Below are positions 46,399 to 60,400 of a stretch of 64,000 nucleotides of DNA, piece after piece. This DNA is from Toxoplasma gondii ME49. Its lineage: Eukaryota > Apicomplexa > Conoidasida > Eucoccidiorida > Sarcocystidae. Under the pieces are notes generated by a model, which ran no database searches, was not told the origin of the DNA, and saw nothing but the letters and a program-made list of their open reading frames with translations. Each line of letters starts with the position of its first letter. Position 1 is the first letter of the stretch. The translations under genes and the position numbers were made by a program. The stretch is from assembly GCF_000006565.2 (NCBI RefSeq), contig NC_031473.1, forward strand, positions 3,140,134 through 3,204,133, written 5' to 3'.

Positions 46399-49300
46399 TG
46401 TAGCCCAATTTACGTCAAGTCAAGGAAACCGTCCCTGACCGGCTCGTTTCTGGCGCCCACCGTCAGCCAAATGCTCGCTCGAATGGTTCCAGCCCCCCTC
46501 AAACGCACATAAAGAAAATCTTGTCGCGAGTTACACAGAGAGTAGTCGCGTATCCGCACGTGCACGCTTTCCGGGACGAAGCCCGTCAGTCCTCGTATCT
46601 TGTTTTCGCCACCGCTTTGGACTGTTTGCTTCAGCCCAGCTGATGGATTCCCGAGGCGAGACAAGGTCACGAGTCGCTCTTGTCTCACCAGAGAATTGGG
46701 CAGCCTCGTCGTTGTGTCCCCACACGACGCGACCCGCATTCAAGGTACGGTCCACCAACTCCCGTCCGGTAGGAACAGTTGAGACACACCCGCCAATGAA
46801 ACAGCGGCCTCCGCTGACCGGCGCCAAGCACTCGATTCTGACTCCCGCTCAGCCCCTCAACAGCCATCGTATCGGCATTGAACAGCTCTTCAGCGGGCAT
46901 GCATCGCCCCCCACGCCCGCTCGAGCCACGTGAGTCTTGCGTTGACTAACTATGGACTGCTCCACTAGATACCACTACGGGAAGAGCACACTTCTTGGGC
47001 ACTGTCGCACAAGCCAAAATTGACATGGAATTTGCAAAGAGAACCCCACAGTACCCAAGGTCTACGTGTCCGATTTCCACTTTGTGTATCTCTTACTTCA
47101 CCACGCAGCCCACGAGACGGCACAAACGACTGAGGGGAATCGAGGACCGGACTGCGGTGAGGGAACCACACCACCGATGTCGATTAGGGTGAGCCTTTCC
47201 ACATTGTTAACATGGCGCGAGGCATCAGGCGCGACGCTACTGTTTCGAAACAGTCAAGGGAATAAATTGGCGTTTCAAAATAACATTTGAGAATCCGCAG
47301 GGATGAGTGTTCGGGCCAACGGTACACGGAATCAACTCGAGAAGCGGGACGAACCTATTAGGGTCCGCCGCATCGGAAGGGACGGGGTCGCCTCCAGATT
47401 CTTTTAAACTGACGGTAGACATGTGAGTTACTGTACACCCGTGGTCTACTTGTTTTTAGAATCAAGGAGGTTGAATGTTGAAAGCATCGCGCCGCGGTTC
47501 CTGTCAACTGGAAGTTTACCACTAAAATAGCGGAATCTCACGGCAGGTGTCACCGGGTGTCTGAATCCCGCTACAGGTGCGCACCACCACTGAGTCCCCA
47601 TACTAACCACAATCTGTAACGCTGAACCAAACTAACAGTTTCAGCTGTCTTGCCAATCTGAAGGATGAATCCGCCCCTCTGCCTCCGAAAGCCCTCCTGT
47701 GCTTGTCACCGGACAGCGTTCCGGGTCACGTGGGCTCTGCTAGCTAGATTCACGCTAAACGAGAACTTTGCGGCTCCCTTTTCCTCATAAAAATTGTGGG
47801 CATAGTTGTATTTGTACAACCTACTTTCCGTACTGTTACACTGCGATGTGTCACACTGCGATGCCCTGCCACGTCTGCCGCTGTGTCACGTGAATAACGC
47901 CACACTGATGGGTCGGCCTCATCAGCTGCTGCAGCCATAGAGGAACTCGCGCTGCTTGAGTTCAAGGAATTCCCCTCGGTTACAGTCCCCGAACCTGCCG
48001 TTTGTGTTAGTCACTGTTCCCTGTCTAGGACACAAACCCGATCGGCTTGAAACCTTTGTACTGTTCTGCTCCAAGCACGAGGCACCTTTCCGTTTGCAAC
48101 CGGCCCTTCGTTTCTGTGTCATTAATCTCACGCATATCCGTACCGTCCACCGGCTCCGTCATGAAGGAGTTACTCTCACTGACTTCTTGTTCCTGTGTTT
48201 GACTACCGCTGTCACCTGCTATAGCAGGGCGTCATGATTGGCTGCTACGCGTCTGTCTCGGTGCATAACTTCGTCCAAGTGGATGACACCAGAGCTCCAG
48301 AGCAAAGACAGCTGCGATGGCGACCGCTTGTTCTACCATTCAATTTTGATCGCATTCTTAGAGAAGCTTGTTCGGTCCGGTACGTTTCCTTCCGCGCTTT
48401 CGCCATGGCTGCGCGCCGGTGCAAGTACAGCCGTGTGCAAAGAACTCAATCTGCGTGCTGTGCATGCTCTTTCCCCAGAAATGCCAACGCTGAGCTTGAA
48501 CCCTGGAGTGTGCAGCAGCCGCGTCAATTTCTTCTCGCTAAAAAGCAAACGATCTTCTCTGTTCTTCACGCTCTTTACTGATCTTCCTCCATTTTTTGCC
48601 TGCCGAGTCTCGCGTCTAGGAGAAGGTCGCGGCCCCCAAAGGCCGCCGCGAGCGCTGAATCGATCGAACAGTCGCTCTCAATCTCCAGAGTCTCGATCTC
48701 GTAAGTGCGTTTCGCTGGAGTGAAAGTCGCTTCTGTAATATGTTCTTTCATACCATGAAGAGGTGCTCTGTTTTCTCGTCTCAGTCACATTTCCCAAGCG
48801 TCTTCGAGCGACAAAGATGCTTCCTGTCTTGCTTGTCGAAGACGTCACCCGGTCAAGGGGTTTCCTCACGGTGAATCTACATGGGTTACATTTCGTCCCA
48901 GGCCTTTGCATGCTTCGAGTTTCGAATCTCTTCTCGACTACCCATCCGGAACGCAAGATTTGAGGCATACGCGTCCTTGTAGACCTCCCGTACATGGGAA
49001 AAACTGTTTTTGCTCTTCGTGGCCGTGTTCAACGGCACAGAAACATCCAAGCCCCTTCTGTTTCCATGTCGTCCGTCCAGAAAACCATCACGCTTTCGTT
49101 TTCTATAAAGGCGAAACTTCCTGTCGGCCGAGGTCTGCAGTTTCTGACGGTCTGAATCTTCCTGCCCGCCTCGTGTTAGCTATTTTACCCAGGTTCTCAT
49201 CCGTGCTTTTGCAGGAGAGTTTCTCTCTCCGCAGCAGATAGCGCTTCCCCCCGGCACCTCATGCATCGAGAACACTGTTTCTCTCTTCTCTTTCGACGGT

Positions 49301-49938
49301 ATTTCTATCTTCCCTCGCTCTCCACTTCTTTCTGCCTCTCTTCCCAGGAGCACCTGAGTCATGCGATCCCTTGTCTTCAGCTCGTCAAAAGCAAATCCCG
49401 TCTTTCCGCTCCTCGTTTGCCGTCTTTATTACAACCGTCACATTGCTCTCTGCTCCTGGTGTTAAGAAACCCCACTTCTCCTGCGTATCGTCCTATGTGT
49501 CTCTCTCCTCTGCGAGCGTTTGTCGCCTTTACTGTCATCTCCTCGCCAGCAACAAACAAAGCCACACTTAACGGAAAACTGGACCCAAAAACAACCCCTA
49601 GGTTTGCTGCTCTCCCGTCTTCAGTCGCACCCGTCGCCACCGTCGTTCGACGAACACGCACGCGCTCTTTTTCGAGTTTGTAGTCGCCTGCTCTCTCCTC
49701 TCGCCTCGTGTCTCTGACCTGTCTCTCCTCCTCTCCAGCTGGCAAGAGGCCTGTCATCATGCACTCACATCCACTGAGGGCCTCTTGCTGTACGAACACC
49801 TGGATTGTCGACCCCCACACAACTGTTCTTTCGGTTTTCTCGTCGTTCTGAGGTCTTTCTTCACCGCGTTTCTTGTCAGTCTGTTCTCGTTCCCCCTCTT
49901 CATCTCCTGCCTCCTCCCTCGACGTTCTGCGCCTGAAA
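46399..49938. other. Divergent intergenic spacer with two promoters
   Basis: 3.5 kb between the start of the secreted gene (leftward) and the start of the DNAJC11-like gene (rightward). The right half (about 49100-49900) is pyrimidine-rich on the plus strand, a pattern also seen before DRG1. Small open frames on both strands show no domain. No repeats of note. Confidence 0.5.
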
Positions 49939-52900
49939 ATGCCACCCAGTCCGGCGGCTCCGCTCGGGAGTCGAGATGCGGAGCCTGAAGGCGGGTCCTG
50001 TTTGAACGAAATCGCGAGAGGTTCTCCAGAGAAGCCACAGAAAGGTGCAGACTCGTCGTTCGCGGCTGAGAGGCGGCACTCCGACACTCAGGAGTCGTCT
50101 CGCTCAGGTAAGGAAGGGAACGGATTGTTAAAAGATCTTCCAAATCGTGTTACAGAGTGAACAGTATCCAAGGAATAGTGCAGACGCCGCAGTCGCCTCT
50201 CCCCGTTCCCCGCTGTTGACGAGAGTCGAGAAATTCATATGATATCCCCCCAACATCCCCCGTCCACTGACGGCGTTTCAATTCGAAATTCAAAGGTCAA
50301 ATCTTAGGCAAGTCCGCGAGATGAAGTCTCGCCTCTCCGCCCCGCATCTGCTGTGCTATATTCAGAGCTCCCAGAGGAAAAGACTGAAGAAGTTCGCAGT
50401 CACTATGCGGTTCTGGGAGTCTCCACAGATGCCTCGTCTGAGGAAATCCGGCGCATCTACTACGGTCTCTGTAAACTCTATCATCCTGACAAGTGAGCTG
50501 CCTGCAGAGAAAACCACAAAACGAAAGTCGATTCACGTTGCATGCGTTGCGCCGTACAGTTTGCCATGAGATACCACAGCCGGCCAGCTGAAGGTGGCGG
50601 CATCACGTCTCTCACTGAATCTTACCGACAAGGAAGGAGTTATTCTGCATCGAAGTATTAGCGGCGTACTGGGAGAACCGCAAAACTTTGAGCAGAGACA
50701 AAGATGTACAAGGGCGGGGTAATACGCCACGAGGACTAGGCTCCCGAGATGCCCTGTGTGACTCCACGCTGCACATTTTTTCCACGCTTCTTCCCAGCAA
50801 GGGAAAACCCGGTATAACAAATATAACTACACAAAAACCTCTTCATCAAGAGTATATAATTTTAAGGATTTACTCGTTCCTAATTCGTTCATTCAAGACT
50901 TTAAGCACATTAATCCTTTCGAGAGCGTACTCACAAACACAAGCAGCAATCGTTTCCTCTTCAAAAGGCCTTTCAAACTTACGAGAAAACCTTTTGAACA
51001 CTCCAAACAGTGATGGCATACATCTACTGAACTAGGATACACGCATCTGATATATATATATATATATATATATAAATATGTATATATACGTTTGTATACA
51101 CGCCTCGTGTATTCGTTAACGATACTACATATATATAATATACATTGATGAGCCACTTATCGTTTAACTCTTCCTCTGCGCAAGACATGTCTACGTACAA
51201 GTGTAAAAGTCGGCTTGCACAGACATGAACATGTGAATTTGGATGTAAAAGTCTCCTTATTAGCTGAGGGCTTGCTTCGTGGTGAAGTATATCTGAGCTC
51301 TTGACGAGCAGAGACAACCTTTTGTCGAGAGAAGTGTTGCCTGTTTCTAGCGCATGTACAGAGGAGTTTTGACTCGTCTATGTTTTAGGCTTTTCGGGAT
51401 GGCTCTGTTTCTCTTTCCTCTTTCTCGACAAACAAGAAATTCCCTCTCGTCTGTGGTCTTTTCGCAGGTCCTCTAGCACTGCCTATTCCACGCGGCTTTG
51501 CGCAATCCAGCAAGCTTACGCTGTCTTGTCAGACGAGACGAAACGGTTGCTCTACGACATTCGGATTGGCGTCTACAAAGGCAAAGACAAATGGACCAAG
51601 GTAAGAAGAGACTGTCGCGCACATGTTTTCCCAGTCCGTGGAGACACACACAACCCATCTACACTAGAACGTACACTTTTCAACTCATACGTATATATGC
51701 ATATGCATGTGTGGTTATATATATATATACATATATGTACTTACATTTAGTTATGTTTGTATGTGGACCTCTCTGTGTTTTACCCCTCTGGGGCGTAGGA
51801 ATGCACTGCATGCATGTGGCGCTACATAACCAAGACGTCTGGCTTTCTCTGTATGCTCCCTCACAACGAAGGAAGACATCCTCCGACAAGCTTAACACGC
51901 ACACAGCAACCCCTCTGGATGTAAATACCCCTCTCCATGTGCATATGCATACACATATACACATATACATATATGTATATATATATATATGTATATCGAT
52001 ACGTGTGTGAGTATGTGCGCTGTCTCCCACATGCATGAGATCAGTTTCAGTTTTCCCGTTGTCTTGACTAGGTTGCAGAAGTGTACCAGATTCAACGGGA
52101 GCGTGCAGCTCGCGATATTGAGAACATGGTAAGAATCATCTCGTCGATTCTGGGTTCTTCAACTCCGGGCCTGGAAGGAAAATCGCGCATGCATCGAAGA
52201 GGGACGGCGCCGAGATCGCCGTCGAAGAGCCTTGAGCCGTAAATTGGTTTTCAAAACTGCGCTTCCGCAGTATTCTTTCAAAAACTTCGTGTTGGTGGAC
52301 TTCAATCAGTGACTCTACGGTGAACAACCGAGGATCCACGGAATCAAATAAGAAAGCCAGTCCCACCAGCAACGTGGAAAATCTAAAAGATGACGGGTCC
52401 TCGTTTGTATAGTACACTTGAAAGGAGACGAGCAGTGTGGATGTCGTGTGCAGCTTGTAGACAAAGGGTGGTTTTTTCAGATATTCGCTGGATACTACAT
52501 GCGTCGTGCACTTCACTTAAGGCGAGAGGCTCCCAGCCGCATCTGTGTTATCAGAAAAAAACAGCATGCAACGCACATCATGAACGGCGAACTCGTCTCC
52601 ACTTTGTTTCTCAGCGAATCGACTATCAGAGCAAGTTGGAGCATGAAAAAAAAGTCGGGGGTGAGTGTCTCGGAGAAGCGCGTCCTCTTGCGTCTTGCAA
52701 GCCACGTGACGACACTTGGCGCGTTAAAGAAAGAGCTTTCTTCACTCTGCAGAGGAAAGAAGAAAACACCAGCTATCATGCGGATTCAAGAGTCACCTGC
52801 ATGATGCATATTCCTACGCCCCAGCGAGGAAGGAGACAGCGAGAACTGCATACATCTTTATACGCGTCTACGGGAGATACTAACACTTGCGCAAATCCTA

Positions 52901-52989
52901 AAAATCAGTCTCGACAGCTACGCCTTTCCCTCCTCTCTCTTGTCACACTATGAGCTTCTTTGCCCGCAGTCTTCTTCAGTGTGAACCAA

Positions 52990-53032
<43 letters not shown>

Positions 53033-56000
53033 GAAGTAGATGTGTACACAGATGCAGATACCCATTTTTAGATGAATAATCGTATCTGAGTGCATCGGTC
53101 TTTGGCCGCATCTGGAGCCATGTATGCGTCTGTGGTGGGCAGTATGGCGTGTGTAGACATGAAGGAGGTGGGGCATGTTCAGATGTATGAAACTAACAGA
53201 TGTAGAAGTAGATATGGATTTTTCGCGTATCTGCACGCGCGTGTGCAGCCGTACCCTCTTGCGAGGCAACGTCAGGGGTTCCGCGGCGTTGCGAGACTTT
53301 TTTTTCGTTTTCGCTCGTTGTCTTATCCCTTTTGCCCTTTCAGTCGTAGTCTCTTCTGTGTCTTCTTGGTTTTAGGTCTGATTATCCGAAAGGCTTTGTA
53401 CGGAAACCTGCGACTCCGCCACTCCTTGCTGGAAGAGGAATACTCCGGTGAGCGTCGGATGTGGAGGACGCAGACTCCTGCACATATCTTCCCAGACTGT
53501 TCTCGCTCTCTCCTTGGTTGTCGAAGCCTCTTCAGCAAACGCGTTGTATTGTCGCGTCGCATACAGTAGGCTCTGTTGTCGTTCTTCAGGCCCGATACGG
53601 GAAGACTGCCTCGAAGGTCCCTTCCTCAATGTCACAATTCCTCTGCAGGTAAAGAAAGACTCTTTTTCACTCTGTGTATCCATGCTATAAAAGCTTTCAA
53701 CTGTCATAGGCAGTCCACTGGGAACAGCAGTCACGAAGAACTGGGTTGCATGCTTAGAATTTCAAACGCATTCATATGCACACATATATATTATTGTTTG
53801 TATGTCGTTCATGCACGCATTTGTATACACGCCTGTGTGTACACACATGTACGCGTGACTGTAAGCTGACGGATGATAGAGAGACACATGCTGCGACAAA
53901 GAGGCAAGCTATTGATGAATCAGGAGAACGAGAAGCAGGTCTCTGTGGGTGAGTCGTTTGGACGTCGGAGGAGGGAAACAATCTGCGAAAAAAGGATCGC
54001 TGCGGTGGCTTTTCCCCTGCTGTCTTCTCCGTTTTATCTCGTGGCCATCTCTTCTTTCTCGCTTTCCTCAACCTCGAAGCGCTGATTCATGTCGAAAGCT
54101 CCCTTCCCCTTCAACTACATCTACGATGCTCTCTGTGATCGTCAACGTCTCCATATAATGAATTTGCGTATACGCATACACACATATGCATACATATACA
54201 TACATGCATATGCATAAATACACGTACATGAATATACATATATATACACGCATATGCATACGTTTGTTGGTATGTGGAGGTGTATGTGCTTGCACGGATT
54301 TGCATCAGTGATTGTTTTGTGTGTCGCACTGTGTTCATTCCGGGTGTTGCAAGAGCTGGTTGTTTTCCAGGACATCCTGGCGGTTACGACTCTTTTTCTG
54401 CTGTGTTTTTTTCTTTCATGTCTGTTCTGAAGTCGCGTTTCTCACGTTTTCGCTTTTGCTGTCTCGTCTTTGCTCCCAGTGTCAGGTCGACAATTCGCGA
54501 TTCATCTTTCCTGGAGGCTCGGGTTCGTCTATGGAGCTGCTGAACGGCTTCTACAACCCCGCACCTTGTGTGAGTTGGAGCAGAAGAAGTTGAGGAGAAA
54601 GTCGGGAGAGAGGCGCTGCCTGCCATGTGTTTTCGTCTCAAGTTTTCGTGAAGGTGACCGTGTTCTTTGCTTTTTTTACGGTGTTGCGTTCCAAAAAAAC
54701 TGCAGTTCTCTCCTGGCGTCTTCCTAGAGGTCTCGAGCTTTAGACTTGCGCGTTCAGGCAGGCAAATCAACCTTGGCGATCTGATATATATATGTAGGTG
54801 TGTAGGAATAGTTTTGGATACTCTGTGTGTACGCAAGCGTCACTGCGTGCATAGACAACTCGAATAGGTGTCGGATTATTCACATTAATGATAGTTGGCG
54901 TTATCGTAACTCGACTCGACGTAGAAATTCCATTCTGCGTCTCACATTGGTGAATGGGAGTTCTAGGTTCATTTATGTTATGGCGAGTTGGTTTGGACTT
55001 GATAGCGAGTCCTCTGCTGCTAAAGTGTCGTGAATGCAGGAAGATTTTCTTCAGATCAAGCAAGGCAATATATGCACGCTTGAGCCCTCTGCAGGGACAG
55101 AACACGCGTGAGGAAAATATTGTAAAATGTGATTCGTAGGTCTGCATCAACTCCCTGTCTCTGGGGACTATATGGTAGAGTTGCCTCAGAATCGGTCTTT
55201 CTCCTCTGTGGTAACACAGTCTCAGGGGGGGTCTCTAGGTTTCATAAACTCCTTTTTCCGGGGACGCCTTTCCTTTGGGGTCTGGCTCTCTTTTCTGCAG
55301 GTCCACGAACAGGACGTTTGCCTCTACGTCCTCTACGACTTCAGGGTAAAGTTCGGCAAGTGACAGATGCTGTTGCGGAAAGAAAAGAGTTTTTTGTCAG
55401 AGAGAAGAAGAAGGTTGCCGGAGAGTGGAAAACGGTGTGTTCAGTGTGAGAGGTTCTTTCAACTCTCGTTGCGCTCGTATGTCTCGTAAGACCTCTGGAC
55501 AGACACACATTGCCCTTCTGCTCGTGTCTTTTCCCACATAAGTCCCTGTTTGCAAGCGGTTTCCTGTGGGACGCGAGGACGCGTTTTCGTCAAGATGTCT
55601 TGTGGTTCGTTTCCTTGGCGCACATCTTGCGGATGTCGCTTGCATGTTTTCTTTCTCCCCTCTGCCCACATCATGCACCGCTTCTGTCCGTCTCCTATGT
55701 CTGTCTCCTCGATCACTCGTCTCCGTCGCTCGTCTGTGTCACTCGTCTCCTTCTCTCGTCTCTGTCTCCTCGATTGTCTCCATTTCGCTCCGGGCACCTC
55801 CTTCTGCTTACCTCAGGGAGTGTTACACGAGGTAACGGTTTGCGACCGCTCTTATTTGGCGATGCCTCTGAAAAGTGAGGAATCTGCAAAGGGACAGACT
55901 TCTTTTTTCAAGCCTCCTACGTTTTCGCTGTACGGTTGTTTGCAGTACATCTGATGCTGCCTCGATCTCCTCTGCATGCATTTTGCCCTGAAGCCAGATA

Positions 56001-56458
56001 TCGAAAGGCCCTTGGTTTCGTTTTTCCGCTGCCTCGCAAAAAGAAAGAGATGAACATAGTCAACAGCAAAGGGTCTTCGTACCTTCTATCATCATATACA
56101 TTCACGTAGAGAGAAGAACTGAAAGTGTCTCTATGTTTATAAATCGGCGCTGGAAAGAGACATGACTCTTGGTGTATCTTGACTTGACTCCACATGTGTG
56201 GTGAACTGTGTGGATTACGCATTCAGTCGTTTGGGGATTTCACTGCGCACTTGTCGGATGCTGGAGAGGCATTTCCTGCATGTTCTCCGGATTTTTCCAG
56301 GCCACCGAGTGTCTCCGGTGACAGGGCCCTGCGGACCTTTCGCCCCGTCCAACGTCCGTTCTCTGCGTCCGCGCGGCTCGAGTGACAAATCCCTGGCGAG
56401 AAGTTCTCCTCTCGATGGAGAGCCACAGTTCCAATCTCTCCGGTCAGTTTACGGTTAA
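49939..56458 (+). CDS. DNAJC11: DNAJC11-type J-domain protein (short form)
   Basis: Eleven exons: 49939-50107, 50366-50492, 51468-51600, 52072-52128, 52615-52660, 53376-53447, 53590-53648, 54480-54569, 55301-55345, 55817-55874, 56301-56458. They give 337 residues. Residues 1-57 are polar. The J domain (about 68-140) has HYAVLGVSTDAS, the HPD motif at 96-98 followed by Lys, and AYAVLSDETKRLLYD. A short coiled linker (144-177) leads to the DNAJC11 C-terminal domain: GGLIIRKALYG (177-187), VTIPLQCQVDNSRFIF, GFYNPAP, LYVLYDFRGVLHEVTV and MPLKSHRV, each recognisable against the human protein. HPD is intact, so Hsp70 stimulation is expected. Human DNAJC11 is a mitochondrial outer-membrane protein linked to MICOS; the same place here is inference. 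Compared with human (about 560 residues), the middle region between J domain and C-terminal domain is almost absent. Many very short exons (45-72 bases). The last exon adds a Ser/Pro/Arg-rich tail. Confidence 0.86.
51040..51090. repeat. (TA)n array in DNAJC11-like intron 2
   Basis: A TA run of about 27 bases followed by TATATACG-type degenerate repeat, inside the intron between exons 2 and 3. Confidence 0.9.
51944..51998. repeat. CATATACA / TA simple repeat in DNAJC11-like intron 3
   Basis: ATACACATATACACATATAC-type units grading into a TA run, within the intron between exons 3 and 4. Confidence 0.85.
52994..53032. repeat. (TA)n array in DNAJC11-like intron 5
   Basis: About 36 bases of uninterrupted TA, within the 715-base intron between exons 5 and 6. 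Confidence 0.9.
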
Positions 56459-57412
56459 GGGTATACACGCGGATTGTTAAAAGGGAGTGTGACAAAGGAA
56501 CGGCGCTCAGCAAAGAAAAATGCTCGCCCACGTAGATGCGTTTAAAGGTTCGTGGTTGGGTGTTCCTATATAGACGTGGAGTTGTGGTGTAGGTAGCATG
56601 TGAGCTCTGCGAATACCTCTGTGTGTGCGACTGTGGGCCTACATATAGGAGACACGTCTCTGTGGGTCTCCATGGACTCCATCTTTTTCCCTAGAAAAGT
56701 GACTTCCTTTTCGAACTATTTGGAGCGTGGGGGCGGGTGGGGCTTTGTGCGAATCGCAGTTTCCCGAGGCAGCTTTCAGCTCACAGTTCCAGTTTTCTTC
56801 GACTCTCTACAGTGTACTCGCGCATCGAAACTCTGCCGTGGAAACCGCCGAACTTTCCCCGCCTTCATCGGGATCCGATATGCACGAAGGCGTCTCTGAG
56901 TACCGTTGTTTCCTTTCACGGATGTCCGTACACGCGGTGAATCGGGATCTCTTCCACACAAGGGATTTAAAGGAACGTAACTGTGGCGCACACATTCAGC
57001 ACGAGTAGCGCACTACAGGGATAGGGAACGCGCAACGCACCGGTTCAATGGTTTTTTGGAAGCTCACCTTTCTCGGCTGTATTTGTTGTTGCGGCCAGCC
57101 TTTCGGCTACGCACCCTTTTTATTCGAAACACAGCTTTCCCGTGGTATATATGACCTCACAGTCGTGAGGAAAGCACTCGAAACGACTGAGTCTCAACGT
57201 GGATGCACAGATGGCCATCGTTTATCCTTGTGAGGTGTGGACCTTGTAGACTCCGCAGTTCAAGTTAAGGAGGTTTTCGTTCACAGCTTTTTCTACCGTT
57301 GCATTCAGGAGCAATCTGTTATGTGCGACGATCGCAGGTGTTCACCTTGGTATCGACTCAAATCGAATAAACAGAGACCTGCTTTCCTATGAGAGCAAAG
57401 GAAGCGGGCGTG

Positions 57413-57444
<32 letters not shown>

Positions 57445-60400
57445 GGAGAGAAAAAGGAGCAAGTGAGAGGTTGGAAGATGACGAGAGGAGGAGAGTGGCA
57501 TTCTCATTTTTCGTCATTCCTCTGCCTCCAGGGAAGCCACACAGCGCGAACAGGCCCTTCGGGAAGAACAGAGAAGAAGAGACCGCAAACTGGCAAATTT
57601 TCTCTTCTTGAGTTCCAGTGAGTGGAGAGCGAATTTGAGGCATTTTTTCGAAAACGCCTCCGAGTGCTAGAACGGGGAGAAGCAAGTGAATTTTTCCCGG
57701 AAAGAAATGCACAGTGCGTACATCAAGAAGGAAAAAGATAGTCTGAGGAGTTTATGTCGTGTGTAAACGTGACTGAGGTAACGCGCTTCACACGCCGATC
57801 TTTGCGGCCAGACGATCGCTCCCCGTCTCTCATTCGTTTCGTGTTTCTCACACAGTGGTGTAACCGAAGATCGTCTCGACACAGTGACATCAATACTAAG
57901 AGGCCATCAGTTTTGGATGGGATTTCTTTTGACGCTGCACAATGTGCCAACAAATCGGGTTTTAAGGGTGGTCTCATCGAGTGTTGTGTTCTTTCGTGTC
58001 GAGGCTGTGAGTGGGCCTTGAGCGAACGTGCAGGATACTGAAATTCAGCACTTTGAGGTGTCTACAACAGTCCGTTGGGGGGTGGTGGTGTACAACAGTC
58101 ACAGTATCCTTGTTTGTTTTCCAATCGAGGGCGCTGCGCTGCGTCATGGCGACAGAGACGTGTTTGTATTTGTTTTCTTTCCGGTTTTGCGTCGTGTCAG
58201 TCTTCGCCTGGTCAGGTCTCTTTCTGTATGCGAGTTTCTACGACAAGGAGAGGGTCACGGCGTTTCTCTCTCGGACGCTTGGCGAGCGAGCAGCTGCACG
58301 ATGTGCAGTTCTCCTTCCTCGAACTTTGTCCCCCGAGAGCCAACAGGTCTGGCTGAGGACTCTGCGGTTTGACTTTCTCTCTCGCATGTAGGTCGCGAGT
58401 TGTCTTTGCAAGATTCAAACTCGATCCGTTTACTCTGGTCGAGGTTCCGTGCGTTTGTTCCGTGTCTGGGTGTCGTGGCGAGTTCTCTGAGAGGAGCTCT
58501 TTTTCTAGGGGGCTCTAAAGGTGGCGCGGAGCGCGGGCTCAACGGTTTATGGACTGTGTAGACTGCAGGAGGAGAGAGGCGACCCGTGAAGCCTGACGCG
58601 TCTAAATCGTTCTGGGCTCCGAGGCACCGCGAGCGGTGAAGAACTCTGTGGACAGGTTGGGGCTTGTTATGATGCAGAACACAGGGACTTTCCTGATGGG
58701 TCTGAGGAGTCTCTCCGATTCTTGAGAGAAAAGACGCACGAGCTGTGGATGTGGGTGACGCATCTGAGCAATTCAAGCTGATCTCGTACATGTGTATGTG
58801 TGTGTGTTGTAGGGGGATTCAGACGTAGCACGAGTGTATGTACGGACGTGTGTTGTTCTTGCCCATGCGTGTGTGAAACTTCAAGGCCTCGCGGGTTTTG
58901 TCGAACGACAGGCACGTGATACGTGCAGGGGTCGGTTCAGGTGAATCTGCTCACCACCGTCCAGCTCCTTGGTTTCTTCCCCGTTGACTTGACGTTTTCT
59001 TGTCATAATGTTGTTCCGCTTTGTCTCTGCAGGTGGCCGTTCACTGTCTTTCAGAGTGGCGCACTGGTGGACAGGGGCGGCGGTCGATAGAGAGAAGGGG
59101 AAAGACTCTCCCAAGTAAAGCTGAGTGTCTCAGAGAGTCGCACCGCAAATCTGAAACTTTCTTTCGACATGTTTGGGACACGCAGGGCCCCCAGCTCTTT
59201 TGTTTGTCCGCTTCGCTCCGTCTCGCTTCGGCCGATTCTGCGAGTTTTGCGCGAATTCCGGGTCTTCTTAGATTCCCTCGCGCATCGCCACGGATGGCGA
59301 ATGTGTGGGAGAGTGAAAAGAGCTCGTTGCGTTTCCCGAGCACACTCACAAACGCCGCTCGTGTTGGTGAATTGTATAGAACTGCGGCAAAAGCGTGCGA
59401 GAAACACGCCTGTGAATCGAAACGACGATGTGGATGGACAGACCACACGCACCTTCCCTCACAAATGAGAGCCGTGGTTCTCGGTGAAGATCGATAAACG
59501 TCCGGAGGCGGAAACCACAGTAGATCCGCTAAGGCGGAAAAGGCCTCTCCTCGACAAAGAAATGTATAGGGCAGTCTGCTGGAGATAAGTGGGGATAGGC
59601 ATGTGTCTAGGGTATTCATTCGCCTTTTTGTTCGTCCACACTACCTTGTCACTCTTGGGTGCCCCTCGGCGGCTTCTGGGCTGTTAAGAGTTTCACCTGA
59701 GAAGAACTGTTTTGTGTTTTCTGTGAATTCGGGGTGTGTACGAGAACGCGCACTCTTGCAACCTCTTCCTGACCGTGGCAAACGTTCGGTCATGCAGCCA
59801 CCTACTCACGGAAACACGTGTGGTAAATGAAGTCGTGAAGATTTTAAACCGACGCAGACACGCTAAGGTGCCTCCAAGGGAAACTGTGAAGCTCCCGAAG
59901 TTTGGACGAGCTTAGCATGGAATTCAGGTTGTCAGGCGCCAACTGGAAGACGCATTGACACGGTGACTTCACATTTCTGATCAGCGTTTACCGTACCGAG
60001 ACAAAGAGAGCGCGAGAAAGCCGGTGGCGGGTGCCCCAACCAAACCGCCAGTGCTTAGATAGGTCCCACACGCAATGCCCGCCGTCCACAGCACAAGGAT
60101 GTGACTCAATGATGAACGAAAAGTATGGACAATGAAATAGCCATGCGAAACTGGATTCAGCACGCATTCGAGTCTTGTTCAGAGACCCACAAGCGAACTG
60201 GTGTTTTGTGTACTCTCCTGATGGGTCCTCTCCATCCCCGTCGCTGAGGTCCCAATTTCGACTGAATCTTCCGCAAATTAGTTCCTTTGTGTGTTTTCAA
60301 ATTCCCAAACGCAGTTTCAGTGAATCAATGATACCAGCAGTCCTTTATTTAGTTAAAATCGCACCTGTCTAAATCGGAAATCTATGTGGAAACGTGAAGT

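Noticed and set aside
55346..55449. Continuation of DNAJC11-like exon 9 in another frame (ERKEFFVREKKK)
   Set aside because: Exon 9 in the correct phase reads YDFR then a GTAAAG donor, and the next exon gives GVLHEVTV, matching the family. The other frame would break this.
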